DNA from: Trichomonas vaginalis G3
Lineage: Eukaryota; Parabasalia; Trichomonadida; Trichomonadidae
DNA length: 64,000 nucleotides
Reading direction: 5' to 3'
NCBI RefSeq assembly: GCF_026262505.1
Contig: NC_067204.1
Location: 20,305,300-20,369,299 of the forward strand
Positions 11,078-21,451 of the stretch are shown here, piece after piece. The notes beneath the pieces were generated by a model. That model ran no database searches, was not told the origin of the DNA, and saw only the letters and a program-made list of their open reading frames with translations. Made by a program: the position numbers and the translations under genes. Each line of letters begins with the position of its first letter. Position 1 is the first letter of the stretch.

Positions 11078-11089
11078 TTGTCACTTTTT
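11078..11089 (-). promoter_or_regulatory. AAAAAGTGACAA promoter-like motif
   Basis: On the minus strand AAAAAGTGACAA lies 15 bp before the ATG at 11062. The same core occurs before the eIF4E-like gene (about 60279) and the small membrane protein gene (about 63275), at similar short distances. The position suggests a core promoter or initiator element. Confidence 0.5.
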
Positions 11090-11470
11090 CATTCCACAAC
11101 AAAGTTTACTGAAAAGGAATTAGGTCTCTGAAATCATAGAGTTTATGTATTTCTTGGATCTAAATGATTTCGTATAGGAAATTTTGGATTTCATTAAAGA
11201 AAAATTTAAATTGTTGTGTAATTCGACAAATTAAAGGGAAGTTTATCGAAACATATCTTTTATATATGCACATCTATCATTTAAGCTAGCCTGTCATGTG
11301 TTTCTTTAGTCTGTAATTGATCCTTCATCAAATGATGATGATATTTATGAAATGAATAATTTTGAACAAATAAGCATGCTATTGTGCTTTAAATGCAATA
11401 TGAAGAGTGATATTGGATGATGATCTTGTACTAGCTGAGTCATTTAGCAAGATCTATCCTATGTATCTCA

Positions 11471-11513
11471 TTTAACACTTTTAAAAAAAAAATGTTAAAA
11501 AAAAAGTGTTAAA
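11471..11513. terminator. Hairpin downstream of the kinase gene
   Basis: TTTAACACTTTT and its reverse complement flank an A-rich loop, giving a stem of about 11 bp, placed 27 bp past the kinase stop codon. It may mark the mRNA 3' end. The rest of 11090-11539 is AT-rich without a gene. Confidence 0.35.
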
Positions 11514-11539
11514 ATTTAAATAATGATAGTACTTACAGT

Positions 11540-12511
11540 TTATTTAGCATCAGTCTCTTCCATGAGAGCGACCATATTGTTCCATTTATTTCTATATTGT
11601 TGAATAAAAGGATGATTCACTAATTCTGTGGCTGTCATCCTTGTATCTGGGTTTTTATCAAGCAGTCTACTTAATATATCTTTTAGCTCAGTTGGTAGGC
11701 TAGGATAAGTTGGAAAAACTAAATCTCCGAGTGGTTGAATTCTAGAAACATTGTTTTTGGGATTATTAATGCCAGCTGAGTCGTATATTTGCTGTAAATC
11801 GTAAGGATATGTTCCGTAAATTAATACAAAAGCTGAAACGCCTAAACTCCACATATCAGCAGGTTTTGGCTTGTATGGTTCTTGATTTGCAACTTGAGGA
11901 GCCATGAAAAATGATGTTCCTATTTCTCCTGATAACAGCTCGTTTGGATTGTTCAGTTTCGTTGAAACTGAAAAATCACATAATGTAAGGACGGAATCGA
12001 AAATAAGGACATTCTGTGGTTTAATATCTCTGTGTACATATCCGTTGTTGTGCATATATTCTAATGCTCTTCCTACTTGATCTAAGAAGCGAATAGCGTC
12101 GTATGTCGTTAATTCTGGCTTTTTTGAGATTTGGAAAGCTCCGTATTTTGATAATGGCATTGATATAACATACTCATTTGAAGGTGTAACAAAAGATCCT
12201 AAAATTGGTAAGCAATTTGGATGATTTAAGGATTGAGCTATTTCGATTTCTTTCGGCTTTTCTGTGCCAAGTCTTTTATCTTTACGAAAAACTTTAAGTG
12301 CTATAATATCTGAAGTTCCGATTTTCGTAGCTGAGTAAACAGAGGCTTCTGCGCCTTCTCCGATTTTCTGTAAAATAGCATAACCTTGTAGTTCAAAATT
12401 TTCGGGAGGTTCTTCTTGAATTTCTGATTTTGAGTTTGATATTAGATTATCTTCGACTAAATTGGAGCAAAAGTCATCACAAAATCTATTAATAGGATTC
12501 CCTATTGGCAT
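11540..12511 (-). CDS. Ser/Thr protein kinase, CAMKK/SNF1-kinase-like
   Basis: About 323 residues from the ATG at 12511; the frame is open further upstream only to a TTG. The kinase domain spans about residues 42-308: glycine loop GEGAEASVYSA, lysine in IALKVF, catalytic loop HRDIKPQN, DMWSLGVSAF, and the arginine of KNPDTRMTATEL. Two motifs differ from the norm: the magnesium motif reads DFS (CDFSVST) and the APE motif reads APQ (MAPQVA). The catalytic Asp and the magnesium Asp are both kept, so activity is likely. The general look is that of the CaMKK/LKB1-type upstream kinases or other CAMK-group kinases. No regulatory domain follows; the N-terminus of about 40 residues is acidic. Confidence 0.9.
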   Translation of the reverse strand: MPIGNPINRFCDDFCSNLVEDNLISNSKSEIQEEPPENFELQGYAILQKIGEGAEASVYSATKIGTSDIIALKVFRKDKRLGTEKPKEIEIAQSLNHPNCLPILGSFVTPSNEYVISMPLSKYGAFQISKKPELTTYDAIRFLDQVGRALEYMHNNGYVHRDIKPQNVLIFDSVLTLCDFSVSTKLNNPNELLSGEIGTSFFMAPQVANQEPYKPKPADMWSLGVSAFVLIYGTYPYDLQQIYDSAGINNPKNNVSRIQPLGDLVFPTYPSLPTELKDILSRLLDKNPDTRMTATELVNHPFIQQYRNKWNNMVALMEETDAK

Positions 12512-13007
12512 TAACAAAGAAGAAGTGGTTAATCCAGGTTCAGAAGCGTCACTACTCACAAAAATACCCAAAACAGAATTAATTTATCGTCTCTCATTGA
12601 ATAGCTGCCAACTTAAAATTGAATATAATTATGCATTTTCTATCGAGATATACCATAATTCCTTAAATTGAATATCATTTAAAAATTGAAATTTCAAATG
12701 AATTTTTTTGAATAAGTTTTGAAAATTGATAATTGAAATAATTGTATTCATTTTTCCTTATTATTTGCATGTATCATAAAATAATACACAACATTTTTAA
12801 AATTTTTTTATTGAGATGATTAGAATATAATCTATGAAATTTCTGATGCCTTTTTCCCTATTGTAAGTCATGCAACACCTGCCATTGATATTTTTAATCG
12901 AATAATAAAAATATTGATTATTCTGAGGGTTGAAAAAAAAAATTCTGTTTCATCGACCATGTTCTAATTAAAGATTTCGGAATATTGACCTTAAATGGTC
13001 CTCATTT
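12512..13007. other. Intergenic region left of the Polinton
   Basis: About 500 bp of AT-rich DNA upstream of the kinase start, ending where the poly-A tract of the Polinton begins. I see no gene and no clear promoter motif. Confidence 0.5.
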
Positions 13008-13023
13008 AAAAAAAAAAAAAAAA

Positions 13024-13086
13024 GGTAGTGGGGCCTCCAGGCACTTCGTGCCCTCTAGCCCTGAAGATGTTTAGTATAAAATGAAG
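13024..13086 (+). repeat. Left terminal inverted repeat of the Polinton
   Basis: Begins GGTAGTGGGGCCTCCAGG just inside a poly-A tract and contains AAGATGTTTAGTATAAA, matched in reverse complement at 48954-49014. A GC-rich hairpin (GGCACTTCGTGCC) sits in the middle; the right end has a different hairpin (GGGGCGCAGCCCC) at the same place, so the stem is kept while its sequence differs. A second, diverged copy of the hairpin and the following CTCTAGCCC lies at about 13100-13136. Confidence 0.8.
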
Positions 13087-13261
13087 TTTTTTGGGGTATT
13101 GGGGGCTTCCCGGGCGCGTTGCGCCCTCTAGCCCATAAAAAATTTTTGAGAGTCGTCGTCGTTGACTTTTTTGTAGAGCACTCAAAATAGTATAACTTTG
13201 TCCGGACAAGTAAGGGTCTATCGTCGCTACAGGAAAAGTTACGGGCGTTCCAAGGAAGTAT

Positions 13262-13440
13262 ACTTTGAGAGACTCTTTAGAAACTTTAGACGTTTTACAT
13301 AACCATCCATGCTTTTACTTTACATCCGATAAAAGTGGTTTGGAAACCGTTATGAGATGGTTAGAGGACATACATGACTATGATTTAGATATGACAAGAT
13401 AGAATATGAGAGAGGTCCTATAAACCGGAAAAGTGTCATA
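13262..13440 (+). repeat. Inverted duplicate of the methyltransferase gene 3' part, left copy
   Basis: About 180 bp matching 47955-48132 in reverse complement with few differences. The right copy is the end of the adenine methyltransferase gene, so the left end of the element carries a second, partial copy of that gene in mirror orientation. This could come from terminal gene conversion or from an ancestor with longer inverted ends. Confidence 0.8.
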
Positions 13441-13619
13441 TAAACATCTGTCAAAAACCGCTTTTTAACTTCACTTAAAATGCCACGTAAGCTACGTAAG
13501 AATATGTAAGAGGAAGAGAGCATTGAAACATCCAATAGTAAAATGACACCACAAAACAGTTGCAACAACAAATAATGAATGACCCCACTATGTTGCAAAA
13601 ATGTCAAGCAACCCTATGC

Positions 13620-14435
13620 TTTTAAACGAGTTTTTGGTGCACAGAGTGGAGGTTTAAGAGCGGCACTTTTAGCGAAAATGGCAGGCTATGGTGGAGCTGC
13701 AGACGGAACAGCTATAACCTCAAAGTAAATGAATTTGAGTTCACTCAAAAATCAAATAAGATGTCAAAAAGTCAAACATAGACATACAGAAACAATAAGT
13801 GAAAAAAAGAAACTAGAATATGACAGACACACAAAGAAACTCAATGAGTTAAACGTTGAGAAAAAGAAGAAAGAAGAACAACTGAAAGAACTAAGTACAG
13901 AGGAATATGCGAAAAAAGTGTCAGAAAAAGCAGCAGAAGTAGCAAAAAATGGAACAAGATGTTGTAAATTTGAAAAACCATACTACTCAATATAAAGTAC
14001 TGAAAGATGAAGAGATAAAACAAAAAGCCCTGAAGACATATATGGATAGCGATGAGTATAAAAAGAAGTTGAAGCAAATGTAAAGGCAGAAAAACTTTTA
14101 CAGTTGCAAAACCAAACCGTACAGTATGAAAACTTAGCACAAGAAAGTAAAAATAACGACGCAGCCATGCAAAAGGCAATGAAAAGCGCAGAATATATAA
14201 AAGCTAACAATGACTGGTTAGATGCCCAAGCCAACGCCAAAGCAGCCCAACTTATAGGGTCAATAAGGACAAAAATACAAGCGGATGAAGACAGTTCAAA
14301 TGAAGCTTTAATGAATGCTGACTTTAAGAACGCCTTCGAAGCTCTTCATAGTAAGGTGAAACTAGTGAACGACTTTCTCATCTGGAAAGAAACTGAAGTC
14401 TGAAGGTTTCGACAAAGAGTTAAGAGAAGTAGCAC
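13620..14435 (+). pseudogene. Polinton part: coiled-coil structural-type gene, broken
   Basis: Short open pieces rich in K, E and Q with heptad-like spacing (KKLNELNVEKKKKEEQLKEL; later AANAKAAQLIGSIRT-type helices) on the plus strand ahead of the large Q-rich protein. They look like remains of one or two coiled-coil proteins. The family is not recognised. A few breaks. Confidence 0.4.
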
Positions 14436-14440
14436 AAAAT

Positions 14441-15970
14441 ATGACGAAAATAACAGATGCAGCAACGAGACAGGCAGTTCAAAGTGCCTATGACGCCGTT
14501 AGAGCAACTGTTGTGGAAAGTCAAGAAAAAGAGTTACAACAGACCAAAACAGACCTAGTAAATGCTTTCTTAAAAACGAAAAGTCAGGTAGGACATTATG
14601 CTGCAGATGGAACATATGTGCCAGCTGGTGGAACTTATATACCAGCTGGTGGAACTTATATACTAGCTAGTGGAACTTATATACCACCAAACCCTCCAAG
14701 AGAAGCACCTGCACCAGGACTACCTAAAACATTTACATCGTCACATGGACACAGACACAGGCATGCACCAAAACCAACACAACAACCAACACAACAACCA
14801 ACAGTTCAAAACACTGCACAACAACCACCTCCACAACCAGCACAGCAACCAACAGTTCAAAATCCTGCACAACAACAACCACAAACAGAGCAAGGACATA
14901 AAAGAAGTAGAGAACAAGGAAACCAAGAATTCTTAAAAATGCTAAAGGAAGATTATGGTTACCCAGATACTCTTGACTTTAGTGACAGATATAAAGAAGC
15001 TATTAGAAAGTTCAAGGAAGGAAATACTGACCCGAACCTATTTAGCTTTATGGCTCAGCACCAAATGGGATATAATTTCAAACCTGGAAAATACAAGCTC
15101 GCTAAGGGATATGATTTAATAGCATATCATCCAAATGACATGACTGAATTTACTCCGAGATATTTGGTGTCAGAGCTAAATGACAATTCAACTCTCTTCA
15201 TGAAACGCGTAAAAAATAGAGACGGAACGAAAGAAGAAAGGTTTATGAGTCCGGATGACTTAGATAGGGAACTTGTTAAAAACGGTCTCGGAATATATGA
15301 AATGCCAGCAGATGAGGTACAAGAAACTCCACAGGAAGAAGTTCAGATACAACCAGACATGGAAGAAATAGTTCAGCAACAACAGCTAGAAGAGCCTGAA
15401 GGAAACGAACAAGTCCCTCCTTTGGAAACTAACTTCACAGAACTAGATGAAGATTTGGAACAGCCGAAAAATCTTGACCCTCAACAAGAGTATGAGGTGA
15501 ATATGGAATCTTTCCAAGAGTCTAAGAAAAATTCGGCTGACATGGTAGAAGAATATCGAAAAATGTTTGCCGACATACAAAAGACTCCAACACCAGATGA
15601 AAATATTCAGCATAGAATGGAAGTACTGAAAGAAAATGTACGCAAATACAATAACCCTTTTTACTTACGACCATATAACGTTCAATCTTTGGCTGAACTC
15701 GGTGAAAATAAAAGGTTAAATTTCAACAAAACATATAGAAATGAAACATTGTTTAAAGTTCATTCAGAACCTAACCAATATGGAAACAAACCTACTTTTG
15801 TTTCTGCAGACTATGGAACTACAATGAGATGGGGTCATAAAGCTAACCCGGATAGGTGGTTCATAAACTTACAACCACAATTCCAAGAAGTTGTAGACGC
15901 AATGGAAGTGAATGGTGAACCAGATATAGCTGGTATTTTCAGCGCGGCTTTAATGCCATTGAAAGATTGA
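14441..15970 (+). CDS. Polinton part: large repeat-bearing structural-type protein
   Basis: 509 residues from ATG. After a helical N-terminus (about 1-45), three to four tandem copies of GGTYIPA follow at about 50-85, then a long low-complexity region of Q, P and T (about 100-160). A globular acidic part follows, with a Q/E-rich segment (about 290-350). The C-terminal part is again globular and rich in aromatic residues. No known domain is recognised. It lies directly before another unrecognised protein and the major capsid gene on the same strand, so a virion-associated role is a reasonable inference. Confidence 0.6.
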   Translation: MTKITDAATRQAVQSAYDAVRATVVESQEKELQQTKTDLVNAFLKTKSQVGHYAADGTYVPAGGTYIPAGGTYILASGTYIPPNPPREAPAPGLPKTFTSSHGHRHRHAPKPTQQPTQQPTVQNTAQQPPPQPAQQPTVQNPAQQQPQTEQGHKRSREQGNQEFLKMLKEDYGYPDTLDFSDRYKEAIRKFKEGNTDPNLFSFMAQHQMGYNFKPGKYKLAKGYDLIAYHPNDMTEFTPRYLVSELNDNSTLFMKRVKNRDGTKEERFMSPDDLDRELVKNGLGIYEMPADEVQETPQEEVQIQPDMEEIVQQQQLEEPEGNEQVPPLETNFTELDEDLEQPKNLDPQQEYEVNMESFQESKKNSADMVEEYRKMFADIQKTPTPDENIQHRMEVLKENVRKYNNPFYLRPYNVQSLAELGENKRLNFNKTYRNETLFKVHSEPNQYGNKPTFVSADYGTTMRWGHKANPDRWFINLQPQFQEVVDAMEVNGEPDIAGIFSAALMPLKD

Positions 15971-15999
15971 AAGATGCAGATATTTTGGACCAGTATGAA

Positions 16000-16812
16000 A
16001 TGAACATGGCTGATGGAAATATAACACCTGACGTTCTAAAACATTTATCTCAAAGAACTACACAGAACCATAGAGATGGTATATTTGGTGAAGAGTTTAG
16101 AAAGAAAGTTAGGGAGAGCGAAGGAAGAGAACCTATTGTACATGACCTTGCAAACGAAAGTTTACAAAATGTCATAAAAACTTACTTTGCAGACAATGAA
16201 CCGAGAAGGGATGAATATTTAAGAAAACTCAAATGGACAGTACCAAATGAAATGTTAGTATTGAAAAACATGTTCCTTGACAAAATAAAACCAACTACAG
16301 AAATAAATGACGCAAGCCTGAAACATTGGGTAAAAGCTTTCCCATTCACAAAAGATATTGTTGGTAACATGGAAAGAAAACCAGAATGGCTACAAAAACA
16401 TATATTTGGAAACGAGCTTATTCCATATGGACAAGCTCTGTTTGAAGAGCTTGAACCGGAAACTCAGGAAAGAGTCATGCAAACAATACGCGAAGACTCA
16501 AATACAAACTATGACAAACTCTTTCTAGGATATAGGTTACCTGAGATGGGCGACCAGAGCCCAAAGGCAAAAAGGACATGGGAAATTTACAACATACTCG
16601 GTGAACATGAGGCAAAGATGCAACAACTTGAAGCAGAGGGCAAGTTACCAAAAGCGACACCAAAGAAGAAGAGAAGAGTAGAACAAAGTGAAAGTAGTGA
16701 AGAAGTAACTTCATCTAGTGAAAGTAGTGGCAATGAAGGAAAAAGAAGAGTTAAAAACTCAGTCAGGAAGAAAGTAAAGCTTGGTCCGAGTGGGTTCTAT
16801 TATGACACATAA
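16000..16812 (+). CDS. Polinton part: unrecognised protein upstream of the capsid gene
   Basis: About 270 residues from the first in-frame ATG. Mostly charged and helical, with a C-terminal lysine/arginine-rich tail (TPKKKRRVEQ, a good nuclear-localisation-type cluster), a serine/glutamate run, and a second basic patch. The product ends with GPSGFYYDT. A location between the Q-rich protein and the major capsid protein suggests a structural or assembly role. The family is not recognised. Confidence 0.6.
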   Translation: MNMADGNITPDVLKHLSQRTTQNHRDGIFGEEFRKKVRESEGREPIVHDLANESLQNVIKTYFADNEPRRDEYLRKLKWTVPNEMLVLKNMFLDKIKPTTEINDASLKHWVKAFPFTKDIVGNMERKPEWLQKHIFGNELIPYGQALFEELEPETQERVMQTIREDSNTNYDKLFLGYRLPEMGDQSPKAKRTWEIYNILGEHEAKMQQLEAEGKLPKATPKKKRRVEQSESSEEVTSSSESSGNEGKRRVKNSVRKKVKLGPSGFYYDT

Positions 16813-16844
16813 ATCCAACTATTCTATATTTTTACCCATATGAA

Positions 16845-18449
16845 ATGTACGCCGCTCAGAATATAACGCCAACAGTTTTGGATGCCATGAACGGAAATGT
16901 TTCCGAATGGTATAACGAATGCGACAATGCCATTAGAAGGTCAGAAATAGTTCCTGGAACTTACGAATATACAACTGCTGTTTCTTATGGAAATGTAGGT
17001 GAGTTTGGAGAAGGTTCTTCAACAACAGTAGATATTGCTTGCGACAGGTTTCATATTATTTCTATTGACAACTCATTCTTATACGTGGAACAAGACATTG
17101 AAATAAAACCTTCTGCCAAGTTGTCTGACAAGAAAGGTTGCAATGGTATTTTCTATGTCGGATACCAATATGCTCCAGAAGTTTTCATGGGATATAAGAT
17201 ATATTCTAACTCTGACTTAGTTCAAACAGTAACATGGGCAAACTATGAATGGTTCGCTTTGAGAAACTCAGTACAACCACAAGCTAGAGAACAAACAGAC
17301 CAATATGCAACTATTGAGAAAATAAGAAGACTTGACCCTAACGTTCCAGGAGTTTATGTTAACCTTTCTGGTTCAGATGGAACTGCTGCAACTAAAGTAA
17401 AACTGAAACTTAGAGTTCCTTTGTCATCTTTCCTCATCTTCAGGTTTTTAAGATACTTGCCAAACTGGGCAGGAAAAATTTCTATTGAACTTACTCCAAG
17501 CAAAAATAACTTAGTCATTGCACCAACACAAGACCCATTCAGCATTATTGTAGCTGGAACTGGTGGAGCCAAGTTCTGTGACTTTTGCAAAGACAAAGTT
17601 GACTTAGACTTTGGTTTCTCAAACTTCAACACTGAAGTAAACTATTATTTCAATGCTGCTGGAACTGCTTGGGACCCAGTTAAGTTCACATGCGAAAAAT
17701 TTGAATGCAAGAGAATAGAAAGCAGACTTGCAGTCTATATGTTGGACCCAGATATTTCAAATGCTTTAGCTGCCAAATATATTGCAGTTCCACTTATGTT
17801 CCCTATACACCAAATATCTGTCAAAGACTTTGCAGGTGAAGTTGGAAACCAAAGTGCTGACCCAGGTGCAAGAACAGATATTGCCTTAACAACTGCAATG
17901 AAACATGCAGATACTATGTTTGTACTGTTCAGACGAACTATAAATGACTATTCTTGTTTCTACAACCCCGGTATTAAATATCATATAAACATAGATGGCA
18001 AATATTATCCAAGAGAAGAATATTCTACAGTTGAGGATATGAGGTCATACAACTTGACATTAGATGCTATGAACTTTAACAACAACTTCACAACAACCAT
18101 TAACCCTGAAATGCAAAGTTCTATTATGCCATATGTGAAAGTATGGACTCATACAGGAGGTCAAAAAACTCAATATACAAATGGAGACCGTTCAAACTTT
18201 TGGCTTGGCATTCCATTTGCTGACTCAGAAGACTTTATGGGTGGTATTTCAACTGTTGGTACAGTTCAAATACAATATACTGGTGACAGAGACGGTCCAG
18301 ATGAATTGAAAGCAAAGAAGTTTACAAAACCAATAGCACTTTTCACGGAAGATGCTCTTTTGAAGATTCGTTCGATGAAACCTGCTGGAGCTCCTCAGAT
18401 TGGCATAACGACAGCTTCCATCGAGCAGATTTTGGCAGCAGGTCAGTAA
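16845..18449 (+). CDS. MCP: Polinton part: major capsid protein (double jelly-roll)
   Basis: 534 residues in one open frame. The length, position and beta-rich composition fit the double jelly-roll hexon-type protein of Polintons (often called PY). Features include VDIACDRFHIISIDNSFLYVEQDI near the start, WANYEWFALRN at about 127, a proline-bearing strand pattern in the middle (LSSFLIFRFLRYLPNWAGKI), and a second beta-rich half with MDDP-like MLDPDISNALAAKY and FYNPGIKYHINID. The family forms the pseudo-hexagonal shell of a predicted virion. Recognition is by overall pattern, and a structure prediction would settle it. This part looks whole. Confidence 0.75.
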   Translation: MYAAQNITPTVLDAMNGNVSEWYNECDNAIRRSEIVPGTYEYTTAVSYGNVGEFGEGSSTTVDIACDRFHIISIDNSFLYVEQDIEIKPSAKLSDKKGCNGIFYVGYQYAPEVFMGYKIYSNSDLVQTVTWANYEWFALRNSVQPQAREQTDQYATIEKIRRLDPNVPGVYVNLSGSDGTAATKVKLKLRVPLSSFLIFRFLRYLPNWAGKISIELTPSKNNLVIAPTQDPFSIIVAGTGGAKFCDFCKDKVDLDFGFSNFNTEVNYYFNAAGTAWDPVKFTCEKFECKRIESRLAVYMLDPDISNALAAKYIAVPLMFPIHQISVKDFAGEVGNQSADPGARTDIALTTAMKHADTMFVLFRRTINDYSCFYNPGIKYHINIDGKYYPREEYSTVEDMRSYNLTLDAMNFNNNFTTTINPEMQSSIMPYVKVWTHTGGQKTQYTNGDRSNFWLGIPFADSEDFMGGISTVGTVQIQYTGDRDGPDELKAKKFTKPIALFTEDALLKIRSMKPAGAPQIGITTASIEQILAAGQ

Positions 18450-18475
18450 GTTGTTCTTGAACTGACTTCTCTCCG

Positions 18476-18763
18476 TCAAATATTGACAGTACGCCAGTTT
18501 TGACATAATATTGTATTATAAAACTTACCTTTAGAAATATCTGTAAGTTTTGAAGTTATATTTTTGTCTGCTTCAAGAACTTTCACCATCTCGGTTATAC
18601 CAACTTTCTTTGCTTTATGAAAATATTTTGGTTCAGCAAAGACTGCTATTCTATAACATTTTCCATTGTTTGTATAAAGAACTATTCTGTCAATGTATTT
18701 GTATTGTTTGTGTGTGTAAACTTTGTTCTGCTTCAATTCGAAGAGATACTCGAATACGTCCAT
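18476..18763 (-). CDS. Polinton part: small basic protein, unrecognised
   Basis: 95 residues from an ATG at 18763, on the strand opposite to its neighbours, fitting exactly between the capsid gene and the next plus-strand gene. Basic and aromatic (YTHKQYKYIDRIVLY, KYFHKAKKVGITEMVKVL), mixed alpha/beta. No family recognised. Confidence 0.5.
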   Translation of the reverse strand: MDVFEYLFELKQNKVYTHKQYKYIDRIVLYTNNGKCYRIAVFAEPKYFHKAKKVGITEMVKVLEADKNITSKLTDISKGKFYNTILCQNWRTVNI

Positions 18764-18781
18764 CTTTTTATTCTAAGTAAA

Positions 18782-19363
18782 ATGTCATTTCCGAAAAATA
18801 GAAGCGTAAGTGTTTCAAAAGGTTTAATGGCGGTGGCAGATGTGAAGTTAAATTCACCAACTCAAACAAACAGTCAAAGTGTTGTTGTCAATGTCAAAGA
18901 CAGAGATGTTGAAGTGGGGAAACCATACGAAGACCAAGATGGTATAACAATAGTTCCTGTAAAAGAACAACCAACATACCCTGAAGTTAGCAGAGACTTA
19001 AGTTCTGTTGCAGATATTCGAAACGACTACCAACAACTGAAAGACAAACTTCAAACTCAGGAGAAGATTTGTCAAGCTTTAGGTATAATGTTAAACTTGG
19101 TCGAACACAACCCTGTAAAAGTGAACTCATATGTCATTGCACCTCATGAAGTTTTGAAAGAACTATTGAAACTTTTGACAGAGGCAGACGATATAAACAT
19201 CAAAGAAATAGAACCCGACGTTAGTTGCTGTGGTGTTTCATATAATGTCATTGACAAGATATACGTTATGAAAGGAGGTGAAACGTTGAACTTAAAATAT
19301 AGTTTCCCAGACGTTATAAAAATATTTGACGACCACAACATTTCATTAAAATTTATTTGCTAA
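18782..19363 (+). CDS. Polinton part: unrecognised protein with coiled coil
   Basis: About 193 residues from the ATG that follows TAAGTAAA. The N-terminal 70 residues are beta/loop-rich with many V and S, followed by a helix (about 78-105, RNDYQQLKDKLQTQEK) and an alpha/beta C-terminus ending SLKFIC. It is followed after 4 bp by the next gene, so the two are probably co-regulated. Both starts are preceded by TAAGTAA, possibly a shared late-type promoter. Confidence 0.55.
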   Translation: MSFPKNRSVSVSKGLMAVADVKLNSPTQTNSQSVVVNVKDRDVEVGKPYEDQDGITIVPVKEQPTYPEVSRDLSSVADIRNDYQQLKDKLQTQEKICQALGIMLNLVEHNPVKVNSYVIAPHEVLKELLKLLTEADDINIKEIEPDVSCCGVSYNVIDKIYVMKGGETLNLKYSFPDVIKIFDDHNISLKFIC

Positions 19364-19367
19364 GTAA

Positions 19368-20156
19368 ATGGCAGAAGATATAATGGTTTATACTATTACG
19401 ACTAAAAACCCTGAGTCATATAATTCTATAACAACAAACTTACAAAGTCCTCAAGGACGGTATTGTAAACTAACCTTAAACACAATGACGACTAAAGCTT
19501 GTTTTGCTCTTTTGACACCAGAAGATTTTATTGTTGTGAATGGTAAAAAATACTCCTTTGAAGATACTTACTCAGATATACCACCAACAGGTTTTGTTGA
19601 CTTATTTAATACTTTAAGGACGAGTGTAACATGTGCTGCAACTAGAGCAGGTTTCATTATGTTTGGATGTCCGACTGAGTTTACTATAAACAATATGAGC
19701 TATAATACAAAACTTATATCTGGTTTTTACTACCAACAGTTTCCCATAACAGGAAAAGGTGTCATACAAGGAATGTCTATTCCATTGACATTAAGCACAC
19801 CTATTTTATATATTGTTTCAAACTTAGGTTCAAAGTGTTATTCGAATGTCGACAGAAACTACTATGACCAAAAGATACTTATGCGTATAAACAATACTTT
19901 CTCTGCTGGTTTGCCTATTGTTCATTCGAATGCAGAGTTTTCAGCTTTAGTAAACTCAAACACTTTAGCAAACATAAACTTAACCTTAGTTGACGCAAAC
20001 TTTGTTCCTGTAAAACTTTTATGTCCTATGTATTTGTCAATGACGGCAGAAAGTTTCGAATTGGAAGATGCAACTGGTGAAAGTATTGTATTACAAGAAC
20101 AACTTCAACAACAAATAGCTCAAGAACAACAAATGCAACAAATAGCTCAAGAATAA
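19368..20156 (+). CDS. Polinton part: probable minor capsid (penton-type) protein
   Basis: 262 residues, almost entirely beta-rich up to residue 235, with a Q-rich tail (QEQQMQQIAQE) at the end. Size, beta content and position just after the major capsid gene suit the single jelly-roll minor capsid protein (PX) of Polintons. This is inference; no single motif proves it. The start ATG follows TAAGTAA. This part looks whole. Confidence 0.5.
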   Translation: MAEDIMVYTITTKNPESYNSITTNLQSPQGRYCKLTLNTMTTKACFALLTPEDFIVVNGKKYSFEDTYSDIPPTGFVDLFNTLRTSVTCAATRAGFIMFGCPTEFTINNMSYNTKLISGFYYQQFPITGKGVIQGMSIPLTLSTPILYIVSNLGSKCYSNVDRNYYDQKILMRINNTFSAGLPIVHSNAEFSALVNSNTLANINLTLVDANFVPVKLLCPMYLSMTAESFELEDATGESIVLQEQLQQQIAQEQQMQQIAQE

Positions 20157-20182
20157 AAAAAATATTTTTTTATTTTTAAAAA

Positions 20183-21415
20183 ATGTACAGAATAGATGTT
20201 TCAGATTTTTATGACTTCCAAACATTCAGAAATATGTGTCCATTTCGAGACTATAACAAAGCAGTCGAGAATTTGAAACGTTTAGTCATTTATGTCGACT
20301 CTGCCCCAGAATGTTATGTTATGAAGAATGGGATGTAGTCTTTAAAAACCTAAAGCGACAATAGTTTCAGAACAAGAATGTAGACAGAAACTTAAGAAAA
20401 TAAAAGTCGTACAAGTTGGCATGAAGATGTTAGATGCTTGGGATATCTTATTGTCAAAGTTAGAAGATTTTTCAGTTCGAGGTATAAAGTTCTATACACC
20501 TTCTCCAAACTTCTATTCTATCTTCACTGGATATAAATACGAACAAGTAGAATGGAAAGAAAAATATTATAGAAGCTTGGTTAGACCATGTCAAAGAAAT
20601 TATATGCAATGGAAACGAAAAGGTTTATGAGTATATCTTATGTTGGTTTGCAAACATCTTACAACATCCAAGTGCTAAAAATGAAACTGCTCTCATTATA
20701 ATTGGAAAACAAGGAACTGGTAAGAACACATTCTTTACAGATATTTTGTGCAAACTGTTAGAAGGTTATTCGAATCCGAATATGACAAACTTAGAAAACA
20801 TCTGCGGTAAATTTAACTCTTCAATAGAGAATATGAAACTTATAGTTTGCAATGAACTTCAAAGTATAGATACAACAAAAGTTTTGAACTCAGATGCTTT
20901 GAAGAGTCTTATAACAGACAAAGTTGGAGTTGTTGAAAGAAAATATAAAGACCAAAGAGTTTGTGAAAATGTTGCAAACTTCATTATGGTTTCAAACAAT
21001 GCTGTTCGATGAAGTTAGAAAGTTCTGACAGAAGATATGTAGTTGTCAGAACGTCAGAAGCTCATATGCAAGATACAAATATTTTGACGCTTTGTCAGAA
21101 ACTTTGACATCTGACTTTTACAACCACTTGTTCTCATATTTCATGACATTAGATATTTCAAAGTTCAATCCAAGACAAATTCCACATACCGAAGAGAGAC
21201 AAACATTGTTAGAAGCAAAAAGAGTGTATATGAACTGTTCATAGATGAAACTGACTTTGAGTGTTTAGATGAAAGGTCATTGTACGATTCGTATAAACAA
21301 TATTGTCAAGAGTATGGTTATATGACAGCGTCTAAACGAACATTCTTGGCAAATGTCAAAAGTCTTTTAGACGTACAGAATGGTGTATATACAAAGAAAA
21401 ATTTTTATGAGTAAA
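20183..21415 (+). pseudogene. Polinton part: D5-like superfamily 3 helicase, broken
   Basis: The middle of this region encodes GKQGTGKN, a Walker A of SF3 helicases, preceded by helical sequence with WFANILQHPS and followed by the typical KLIVCNEL (Walker B type) and ANFIMVSNN (sensor) motifs. The arrangement matches the poxvirus D5-like/DUF5906 group of replication helicases. The family unwinds DNA at the replication fork of NCLDV, virophages and polinton-like viruses. The gene is broken at a handful of places in this copy. Confidence 0.75.
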
Positions 21416-21451
21416 TTTAAAAAAAAATATTTTTTTTATCCGATAGAAAAG

